From assembly GCF_039540195.1 (NCBI RefSeq), contig NZ_BAABEO010000009.1, positions 310,001-374,000 of the forward strand: 64,000 nucleotides of DNA, read 5' to 3'. This stretch comes from Zafaria ginkgonis (lineage in GTDB: Bacteria; Actinomycetota; Actinomycetes; Actinomycetales; Micrococcaceae). Below the pieces are notes generated by a model that did no database searches, was not told where the DNA came from, and saw only the letters and a program-made list of their open reading frames with translations. A program made the translations under genes and the position numbers. Below, piece by piece: positions 57,894-64,000 of this stretch; within the stretch, counting starts at the first letter, position 1, and the number at the start of each line of letters is the position of its first letter.

Positions 57894-57896
57894 GGG

Positions 57897-58373
57897 ATGG
57901 AAACGGGAATGGGGCTCTTTTCCGGCGCACGGGCTGCGCGCCGCGACGACAAGGACCTGGGCACCGGCATATGGCGCCGCGCCCACGACCGCTACGGCCG
58001 CGGGCTGGACCGCTTCCACCAGGTGCTCGAAGGAATCGAGGACGACGACCTCTACAACGCCCTGGTCATGATCGCCGATCACCTGGCCGACCTGCAGCCG
58101 CGGGTGCGCGAGGTCTGCCGGGAGGCGCAGTTGCTGAGGCCGAGCTCCGACACCGACATTCCCGGCGGCCTCGCCCCGGTCCACCGTGCCCTGTCCAAGG
58201 CGGCAAACGACTTGGCCACGGCCGCGCAGTCGGCGGCCATGGCCAGGCTCGACGGCGAGCGCTGGGGCTACGCGTCGGCCGGGCTGGAGAACGTGGCCCG
58301 GCGGGCCGACGTTGTCACCGGCGGCGTGCTGGCGGCTGAGGCGGCACTGGAGCAGGCCCGCGCCGCGGGCTGA
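57897..58373 (+). CDS. Hypothetical helical protein directly downstream of bpa
   Basis: I do not recognise a family. The protein of 158 residues (or 154 from the ATG at 57909) is mostly alpha-helical, rich in Ala, Arg and Asp, with no signal peptide or membrane helix. The gene begins 3 nt after the bpa stop codon, so the two are almost certainly co-transcribed. The segment DDDLYNALVMIADHLADLQPRV suggests an amphipathic helix able to pair with a partner. A link to proteasome activation is a contextual guess. Confidence 0.72.
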   Translation: METGMGLFSGARAARRDDKDLGTGIWRRAHDRYGRGLDRFHQVLEGIEDDDLYNALVMIADHLADLQPRVREVCREAQLLRPSSDTDIPGGLAPVHRALSKAANDLATAAQSAAMARLDGERWGYASAGLENVARRADVVTGGVLAAEAALEQARAAG

Positions 58374-58506
58374 GGCGGCGCCCCGGCATCAGGGGCCGGG
58401 CCCGGCGCGCGGGAGCCGAAACGCGCAGGCGGGCGGCGTTTTCGCCATGGGCGGAGCCTGCCCCGGCAGCGGGGTCGGGCCGCCGCGCCGGTGGCAGGAT
58501 GGGCCC

Positions 58507-59352
58507 ATGACAAATTTCGTGTCCCCCGAACTTTCCTTGAACGACGGCCACACCATCCCGCAGCTGGGCTACGGCGTGTGGCAGGTGAAGGACGATGTCG
58601 CCGAAGGCGCCGTCCTCAACGCCTTCGAAGCGGGCTACCGCCACATCGACACCGCCCGCATCTACGGCAACGAGGCCGGCGTGGGCCGCGCCATTGCGGC
58701 CTCCGGGATCGCCCCCGAGGACCTCTTCATCACCACCAAGGTCTGGAACTCGGACCAGGGCTACCAGCAGACCCTGGACGCCTTCGAGGCCTCGATGGAG
58801 CGCCTGGGGCTGGAGACCCTGGACCTGTACCTGATCCACTGGCTCCAGCCGAAGCAGGGCAAGCACGTCGAGACCTGGAAGGCGCTGATCGAGCTGCAGC
58901 GGACCGGGCGGGTGCGCTCGATCGGCGTCTGCAACTTCACGGTCGAGGCGCTGCGGGAGATCGAGGACGCCACCGGCGTCGTCCCGGCGATCCACCAGGT
59001 GGAGACCCACCCCTACTTCCCGCAGTCCGAGCTGCGCGCCTACGCGGCCTCCAAGGGCATCCTGCACCAGTCCTGGTCCCCGCTGGGCCAGGGCGGCGAG
59101 CTGCTCGCCGAGCCGGTGCTGGAGCGCATCGCCACCAAGCACGGTGCCACCCCGGCGCAGGTGGCCATCGCCTGGCACCTGGCGTTGGGCAACGTGGTGA
59201 TTCCGAAGTCGGTGACCCCGGAGCGCATCGCGGAGAACTGGGCGGCGCTGGGCCTTACGCTCGACGCCGAAGACATCGCCGCCATCGACGGTCTGGACCA
59301 GGGCGAGGCCGGTCGCATCGGCCCGGATCCGGCGGTTTCCGACTTCGCCTAG
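58507..59352 (+). CDS. Aldo/keto reductase (2,5-diketo-D-gluconate reductase-like)
   Basis: The 281-residue NADPH-dependent reductase has the AKR tetrad: Asp and Tyr in FEAGYRHIDTARIYGNE, Lys in FITTKVW and His in LIHWLQP. The C-terminal segment VIPKSVTPERIAEN binds NADPH. The AKR5-type features fit reduction of 2,5-diketogluconate or small aldehydes. CAGGAT lies just upstream of the ATG, so the mRNA may be leaderless. It stands alone. Confidence 0.92.
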   Translation: MTNFVSPELSLNDGHTIPQLGYGVWQVKDDVAEGAVLNAFEAGYRHIDTARIYGNEAGVGRAIAASGIAPEDLFITTKVWNSDQGYQQTLDAFEASMERLGLETLDLYLIHWLQPKQGKHVETWKALIELQRTGRVRSIGVCNFTVEALREIEDATGVVPAIHQVETHPYFPQSELRAYAASKGILHQSWSPLGQGGELLAEPVLERIATKHGATPAQVAIAWHLALGNVVIPKSVTPERIAENWAALGLTLDAEDIAAIDGLDQGEAGRIGPDPAVSDFA

Positions 59353-59404
59353 CCGCTGCGCCCCGATCCCGGACGCCGCCACTCCCGGAACGGGGCCCAC
59401 ATGC

Positions 59405-59440
59405 GGAAGGACCCGCCACCTCATGGTGGCGGGTCCTTCC
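59405..59440. terminator. Terminator between the aldo/keto reductase gene and tRNA-Thr
   Basis: A perfect 16-bp stem (59405-59420 with 59425-59440) closes a TCAT loop between the two convergent units. Confidence 0.75.
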
Positions 59441-59446
59441 CGGTCG

Positions 59447-59519
59447 AGCCCCCAGCCAGAATCGAACTGGCGACCTTTTCATTACGAGTGAAACGCTCTA
59501 CCGACTGAGCTATAGGGGC
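59447..59519 (-). tRNA. tRNA-Thr(CGT)
   Basis: A standard cloverleaf on the minus strand has acceptor GCCCCTA/TGGGGGC, D-arm AGCTCAGTCGGTAGAGC and anticodon loop CTCGTAA (anticodon CGT, reading ACG). The T-arm is GCCAGTTCGATTCTGGC. CCA is not encoded. Confidence 0.93.
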
Positions 59520-59602
59520 CTCACGGCCTTGCGGCCGCAGTCCCCAACTTTATAGGAGCCGGTCGGTCGCGGTCAAAACGGCGCGCCCCTCGGCCCCCAT
59601 TT

Positions 59603-59643
59603 CAGCAGGCCCAACCCAGCAGGCCCGGCTCAGCAGGTCAGGC
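59603..59643. repeat. 14-bp tandem repeat spanning the stop codon of the TAP-type peptidase
   Basis: Units starting at 59603, 59617 and 59631 share CAGCAGG(C/T)C. The gene's stop codon (59630-59632, minus strand) falls at a unit boundary, as in the 15-bp repeat at 36769. Confidence 0.65.
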
Positions 59644-61174
59644 CGTCGCTGGGAAGCTTGCCCTCGAGCAGGTAGGCGTCGACCGGGTCCTGGATACAGG
59701 ATCCGGCGCGGCCGTAGGCGGTGTGTCCGTGGCCCTTGTAGGTCAGGAGCACAGCGGATTCGAGCTGCTCGGCCAGGGACTGGGACCACTGGTAGGGAGT
59801 GGCCGGATCGCCGGTGGTGCCGATGACCACGATCGGGGCCGCGCCGGCCGCGGTGATCTGAGCGGGCGAACCGGTCGGCGGGTACTGCCAGTCCTTGCAG
59901 GTGAAGCCGCCGAACGCGAGGTACTTGCCGATGGTGGGAGAGGCGGCCTCCAGTTCCTTCGCGTCCTGGCGCTGGCCCTCGATGTCGGTGACCATCGGGT
60001 AGTCCAGGCAGTTGATCGAGCTGAAGGCGTCGGAGGAGTTCCCGTCATACGTGCCGTCTTCCTTGCGTCCCGCGCCCAGGTCGGCCAGCCACAGCATCGT
60101 GGTCGGGTTCCCGGCCTTCGCCTCGGTCAGCGCCTGGGTGAGCACCGGCCAGGAGGCGTTGTCGTAGAGCGGGAGGAGGAACCCGCTGACAAAGGTGTTG
60201 ATCGGCACGAGGCGTCCGTCCGCGGCCGTCATGGGGGATTTCTCGACGGAGTCGAAGAGGTCCTGCAGCTGCTTGGTGGCGTTGTCGACGCTGCCGCTGA
60301 ACGGGCAGCCGGCCGCGGCCAGGCAGCTCTGCAGGTAGGCGCGGATCTCCGACTCGAAGGCCCCGGCCTGGCCCAAGGTGATCTCCTCGTTGTTCAGCGA
60401 GGGGTCCAGCGCGCCGTCCAGCACCATGCGGCCGACGTTTTGCGGGAACAGGCCGGCATAGGTGGCGCCGAGCTTGGTGCCGTAGGAGAAGCCGAGGTAG
60501 TTCAGCTTTTCGTCGCCGCTGAGCGCCCGCAGCACGTCCAGGTCGCGGGCCGCGCTGACGGTGTCCACGTAGGCCAGCGAGACGCCGGTCCGTTCCGCGC
60601 AGGCCTTCGCGTAGTCGCGGCTGGCGGTCTCGATCTCCGCCAGGCCCTCATCGGTTGAGGTGTCGTACTGCTTCTGGCGGGCGGCGTCCTGCTCCGCGGC
60701 CGTCTGGCAGGTGACCGGGGTGGAACGGCTGACCCCGCGCGGGTCGAAGCCGATCACGTCGTAGCCGGAGTTCAGGCTCGTCAGCGTGGTCGCCATGGCA
60801 TCGCGCGCGAAGTCGTAGCCGGAGCCGCCCGGGCCGCCCGGATTGACCAGCAGGCTGCCGACCTTCTCGCCGGTGGCCTGCTTGCGCAGCAGCGCCAGGG
60901 ACATCGTCTCCGCCGCGGGGCGCTCGTAGTCCATGGGGACCTCGATCTTGGCGCACTCGAAGCCGGGGCCGGCCTCCGCTTCGCACGAGGACCAGTCCAC
61001 CGTCTGGGTGTAGAACTTCTCCAGCCCCGCCGCGACCGTGTTCACGCCGACCATGCCCGAGGACGTGGTGGAACTCCCGGTGTCGTCCGAAGAGCCGGGG
61101 GCGCACCCGGCCAGCAGCAGCATCCCGGCGGCCGCGGCGGCGACCGCCCGGAATGCGGGTCGTAGGTATTTCAT
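59630..61174 (-). CDS. Secreted alpha/beta-hydrolase lipoprotein, tripeptidyl aminopeptidase (TAP) type
   Basis: The 514-residue protein has a lipoprotein signal (lipobox LLAGC, Cys24) and a Ser/Thr/Gly-rich linker. The hydrolase domain has NPGGPGGSG as oxyanion loop, nucleophile Ser in GFSYGT, acid in GTTGDPATP and His in GHGHTAYG. The C-terminal TAP-like domain holds conserved cysteines. It should release tripeptides or act as an esterase at the outer face of the membrane. A good GAGGAG site precedes the ATG. It ends in a short tandem repeat. Confidence 0.92.
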   Translation of the reverse strand: MKYLRPAFRAVAAAAAGMLLLAGCAPGSSDDTGSSTTSSGMVGVNTVAAGLEKFYTQTVDWSSCEAEAGPGFECAKIEVPMDYERPAAETMSLALLRKQATGEKVGSLLVNPGGPGGSGYDFARDAMATTLTSLNSGYDVIGFDPRGVSRSTPVTCQTAAEQDAARQKQYDTSTDEGLAEIETASRDYAKACAERTGVSLAYVDTVSAARDLDVLRALSGDEKLNYLGFSYGTKLGATYAGLFPQNVGRMVLDGALDPSLNNEEITLGQAGAFESEIRAYLQSCLAAAGCPFSGSVDNATKQLQDLFDSVEKSPMTAADGRLVPINTFVSGFLLPLYDNASWPVLTQALTEAKAGNPTTMLWLADLGAGRKEDGTYDGNSSDAFSSINCLDYPMVTDIEGQRQDAKELEAASPTIGKYLAFGGFTCKDWQYPPTGSPAQITAAGAAPIVVIGTTGDPATPYQWSQSLAEQLESAVLLTYKGHGHTAYGRAGSCIQDPVDAYLLEGKLPSDGLTC

Positions 61175-61230
61175 GGTGGCTCCTCGGCGGCTTGTGGTGG
61201 GAAGGGTCGGGGTGGGTGCCGGCGCCAGGG

Positions 61231-62379
61231 TCAGCGCGGCGGCAGCAGTCCTGCCATCATGGCCTCCATGGCCAGCAGAGGGGAGACGTTGGCGGTAATG
61301 CGTACCCGCGCCTCGGAAATGGCATCGATCCGGGCGAGCGTCTGCTCGGGGGTGGACCGTGCCGCGTAGGAGCGCAGTTCCGCCCCCAGGTAGTCGTTGA
61401 CGAGCTCGGTGCCCGCCTTCAGTTGTAGCGTCAGGACGTCACGGAAGAACGTGGTCAGGTCGATCAGCGAACGGTCCAGCGAATCGTTCACCCCGCGCTT
61501 GGCCCGTCGCTTCTGCGTCTCTTCCAGCTGCTTGAACTGGCTGCGCAGCTGCGGCGGGACCGGGGCGTCCTCGGCCAGGCCCAGCGTCTCGCGGAGCCTG
61601 CGGGCCTCCGCCGCGCCGCGCTCCTCGGCCGCCGCAGTGGCCTCCGAGGTGGACAGCTCCACCAGGTCTCCGGCGGCGATCACGGCGTCGGACACGCTGC
61701 GCAGCCCCAGCGGCAGCCGGACGGTGCGGTCCCGGCGCAGCCGTGCGCCCTCGTCCCGGGCCAGCCGGCGGGCAATGCCGATGTGCCCCTGGGAGATCCG
61801 GGCGGCGAATTCGGCCTGCTCGGGGGTGAGGCCGTCGCGGCGCACCAGCAGTTCCGTCACGGCCTTCGTATTGGGCACGCGCAGGCTCACCGGGCGGCAG
61901 CGCGAACGGATGGTGACCAGCACGTCCGCGGGACTGGGCGCGCACAGGAGCCACACGGTATGCGGCGGCGGCTCCTCGATGGCCTTGAGCAGCACGTTCG
62001 TGGTGCGCTCGGTCATGCGGTCAGCGTCCTCCATGATGATGACGCGCCATTTCCCGCCGGAGGGCTTGTCCTGCGCCTTGCCGATGAGCTCGCGCACATC
62101 GGCGATCGCGTAGGTGACGTGCTCCGTGGCGACCTGGGCGACGTCGGGGTGGGTCCCGGCCAGCACGGTGCGGCAGGCGTGGCAGGTCCCGCAGCCGCGC
62201 TCGGCCGGGTCCGGGGCCTGGCACTGCAGGGCCGCGGCGAAGGCACGCGCCGCGTTCGACCGTCCGGAACCGGGCGGGCCGGTGAACAGCCAGGCGTGCG
62301 TGGGGGCATCGTCCGCCGCCGCGCGGCGCAGCTGTGCGACGGCCGCCTCCTGCCCCGGCAGGTCCGCCCAGACGTTCAT
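61231..62379 (-). CDS. holB: DNA polymerase III subunit delta'
   Basis: Delta' is the clamp-loader subunit. The 382-residue protein has an AAA+ module with a degenerate P-loop GPPGSGRSN (Arg40 in place of the Walker Lys), typical of a non-hydrolysing delta'. A zinc site comprises Cys53, Cys63, Cys66 and Cys69, and an SRC motif (IRSRC) is present. The C-terminal collar follows. Its ATG overlaps the tmk stop codon by 4 bp, a conserved actinobacterial tmk-holB pair. Confidence 0.93.
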   Translation of the reverse strand: MNVWADLPGQEAAVAQLRRAAADDAPTHAWLFTGPPGSGRSNAARAFAAALQCQAPDPAERGCGTCHACRTVLAGTHPDVAQVATEHVTYAIADVRELIGKAQDKPSGGKWRVIIMEDADRMTERTTNVLLKAIEEPPPHTVWLLCAPSPADVLVTIRSRCRPVSLRVPNTKAVTELLVRRDGLTPEQAEFAARISQGHIGIARRLARDEGARLRRDRTVRLPLGLRSVSDAVIAAGDLVELSTSEATAAAEERGAAEARRLRETLGLAEDAPVPPQLRSQFKQLEETQKRRAKRGVNDSLDRSLIDLTTFFRDVLTLQLKAGTELVNDYLGAELRSYAARSTPEQTLARIDAISEARVRITANVSPLLAMEAMMAGLLPPR

Positions 62380-63023
62380 CGCAGCCCCGCCACCCGCGTG
62401 GCAATGTCCGCGGCCAGCTCCGCGACGGGACGGCCGGCGTCGAGCACCAGGTAGCGGTCCGGCGCGGCGGCGGCCAGCTCCAGGAACGCGCCGCGGATCC
62501 GCGCGTGGAAATCGTCCGGCTCGGCCTCCAGCCTGTCCTCCGCCAGCGCTCCCGAGGTGCGGCGCCGGCGCCCGGTGTCCGGGGCCACGTCCAGCAGGAT
62601 GGTGAGGTCGGGGACCAGCCCGCCGGTGGCCCAGCGGTTGATCTCCAGCACCCCCGCGGGACCGAGGCCGCGCCCGATGCCCTGGTAGGCGACGGAGGAG
62701 TCGACGTAGCGGTCGCAGACGACGGCGGTGCCCGCGGCCAGTGCCGGGCGGATGACCTGCTCGACGTGCGCGGCGCGCGAGGCCGCGAACATCAGGGCCT
62801 CCGTGCGCGGGTCGACGTCGCCGTGCCCGTGCTCCAGGACCAGCGCCCGCAGTTTCTCTCCGATCGGGGTGCCGCCCGGTTCGCGGGTGCGCAGCACGGT
62901 CCGTCCGGACGCCTCGAGGCGTTCGGACAGCAGGGCGGCCTGAGTGGATTTGCCGGCCCCGTCCCCGCCCTCGAAGACGATGAACAGCCCGGACGGCCGG
63001 GCGGGGGACTGGGATTCGCTCAC
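62376..63023 (-). CDS. tmk: Thymidylate kinase
   Basis: Tmk phosphorylates dTMP to dTDP. The 215-residue protein has the P-loop FEGGDGAGKST (17-27), the DRYVDSSVAYQG motif and the LID-type Arg-rich loop RRRRTSG. The GTG at 63023 has TAGGCT 6 nt upstream (63030-63035 on the complement), indicating a leaderless mRNA. It is translationally coupled to holB and divergent from the PLP enzyme gene. Confidence 0.95.
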   Translation of the reverse strand: MSESQSPARPSGLFIVFEGGDGAGKSTQAALLSERLEASGRTVLRTREPGGTPIGEKLRALVLEHGHGDVDPRTEALMFAASRAAHVEQVIRPALAAGTAVVCDRYVDSSVAYQGIGRGLGPAGVLEINRWATGGLVPDLTILLDVAPDTGRRRRTSGALAEDRLEAEPDDFHARIRGAFLELAAAAPDRYLVLDAGRPVAELAADIATRVAGLR

Positions 63024-63206
63024 CCCCCTAGCCTAGCGGGCGAGGGGCCCACGGCGAGCGGAGCGAGCCGGGGGAGCCCGGTAGGCGCTATCGGCTGGCC
63101 GGCCGGAGGGGAGAGGCGGTGCCGTTTCCGTGCTCGGGGGCCACGGGCCGTAACGCGGCGGGCCGATGTCCGGCGGCGGCCCGGCGGGGGTCTACGCTTT
63201 AAAACC

Positions 63207-64000
63207 ATGCAGTCGCTCCACGCCACCGACATTGCCCCGGACACCCTCGTCGTCGCCGCCGGGCGCCCGGAACGCACCCCGGACGCCCCCGTGAATCCGC
63301 CGATCGTGCTCTCCTCGACCTTCGTCGGCGCGGGAGTCCCCGCGCCCGGCGAGCGCGTTTACGGCCGCTTCTCCAACCCGACCTGGGACCCGCTGGAGGA
63401 AACGATCGGGCAGCTCGAGCAGGCGGACCTGCCCGCCCTGGTCTACGCCTCCGGCATGGCGGCCGTGGCCTCGGCCATGTCCCTGGTCCCGGCCGGCGGC
63501 GTCCTGGTGGTTCCGCGCCACGCCTACAACGGCAGCCTCGGCCTGGTCGGCGACCTCGCCACGCGCAGCAACGTGGAGGTCCGCATCGCCGACCTTGAGG
63601 ACACCGAGGCCACCATCGCCCTGTTCGGCGGCGCCGACATGGTCTGGCTGGAAAGCCCCACCAACCCGATGCTCGAGGTCGCGGACCTGCGCGCGCTGAC
63701 GGCCGCGGCCCGCGCCGCCGGCGCCGTGACGGTCGTGGACAACACCTTCTCCACACCCCTGCTGCAGCGTCCGCTGGAACTGGGTGCGGACATCGTGGTG
63801 CACTCCGCCACGAAGTTCATGGGCGGGCACTCCGACGTCATCCTCGGGGCCGCCGTGACCAGCCAGACGCACCTGCGCGAGCGCCTCCATGCCCACCGCA
63901 CCCTGCACGGCGCGATCGCCGGGCCGTTCGAGGCGTGGCTGACGTTGCGCGGGCTGCGCACCATGGCCCTGCGCGTGGAGCGTTCCGAGCGCAACGCCGC
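63207..64000 (+). CDS. Cystathionine gamma-synthase-like PLP enzyme (3' end outside window)
   Basis: The first 264 residues of a Cys/Met metabolism PLP-dependent enzyme are visible and the frame is open to the window edge. The cofactor lysine is Lys203 in SATKFMGGHSD, with Asp178 (VVDNTFSTP) and YGRFSNPT (Tyr52-Thr59) completing the pocket. It probably acts in trans-sulphuration (cystathionine synthase or lyase); the exact reaction cannot be set from this part. The ATG at 63207 lies 8 nt after TACGCT (63193-63198), another leaderless-type start. Confidence 0.88.
   Translation, partial: MQSLHATDIAPDTLVVAAGRPERTPDAPVNPPIVLSSTFVGAGVPAPGERVYGRFSNPTWDPLEETIGQLEQADLPALVYASGMAAVASAMSLVPAGGVLVVPRHAYNGSLGLVGDLATRSNVEVRIADLEDTEATIALFGGADMVWLESPTNPMLEVADLRALTAAARAAGAVTVVDNTFSTPLLQRPLELGADIVVHSATKFMGGHSDVILGAAVTSQTHLRERLHAHRTLHGAIAGPFEAWLTLRGLRTMALRVERSERNA

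Overview
The window is high-GC, densely coded bacterial DNA. It carries a proteasome activator (Bpa), a RqlH-type helicase, GTP-dependent PEP carboxykinase, an NsrR/Hmp pair and many leaderless starts. Together these point to an actinobacterium, most likely order Micrococcales and perhaps Micrococcaceae (Arthrobacter-like). That placement is inferred from gene content; no 16S gene is present. I see no phage, integrase, transposase gene or CRISPR array. I support 57 protein genes (the first and last are cut by the window edges), six tRNA genes, and a set of operators, hairpin terminators and repeats.

Layout. 1-1471: end of an AAA+ ATPase, then a zinc alcohol dehydrogenase. 1571-7347: an Entner-Doudoroff/gluconate module (eda, edd, gntP, gntK, divergent gntR) bracketed by two directly repeated ~80-bp elements. 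7347-13918: rlmH, a PAP2 phosphatase, tRNA-Ser(CGA), a coupled patatin/acyltransferase pair, a BBE-type flavoenzyme, tadA and upp. 13987-23040: a probable catabolic/uptake island with a DUF3237 protein, a LysR regulator, two alpha/beta hydrolases and a peptide-type ABC importer whose second permease is fused to an ATPase. 23143-28887: a TrcS/TrcR-like two-component pair, a divergent membrane-anchored low-complexity protein, a receiver-less winged-helix regulator with a long AT-rich leader, and a SixA-type phosphatase. 28899-32643: a TetR / YhgE-Pip / degenerate-ATPase operon with a clear operator. 32678-35296: hairpins, two identical tRNA-Arg(ACG) genes and pckG behind a perfect CRP-type site. 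35422-40609: PadR with a hydrolase, hmp with an NsrR box, nsrR, and phosphomannomutase. 40705-44289: rqlH, a triplicated-motif membrane protein and tRNA-Ser(GCT). 44351-48393: a partner-switching cassette (REC-PP2C, STAS, anti-sigma kinase) coupled to a prolyl oligopeptidase. 48587-53402: a large FAD protein, an Asn/His-rich secreted protein with a long leader, VOC and GNAT proteins, and tRNA-Ser(TGA). 53510-59519: quinone oxidoreductase, cstA-ybdD, bpa and its partner, an aldo/keto reductase and tRNA-Thr(CGT). 59630-64000: a secreted TAP-type peptidase, holB-tmk, and the start of a cystathionine gamma-synthase-like gene.

Genes are often translationally coupled by 4-bp ATGA/GTGA overlaps. Many single genes have a TAnnnT hexamer 6-8 nt before the start codon, the signature of leaderless transcripts. 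Convergent gene ends are usually separated by strong perfect hairpins. The carbon-flow genes (ED pathway, PEPCK with a CRP-type site, CstA) suggest an organism that switches between sugar acids, peptides or pyruvate, and gluconeogenesis.
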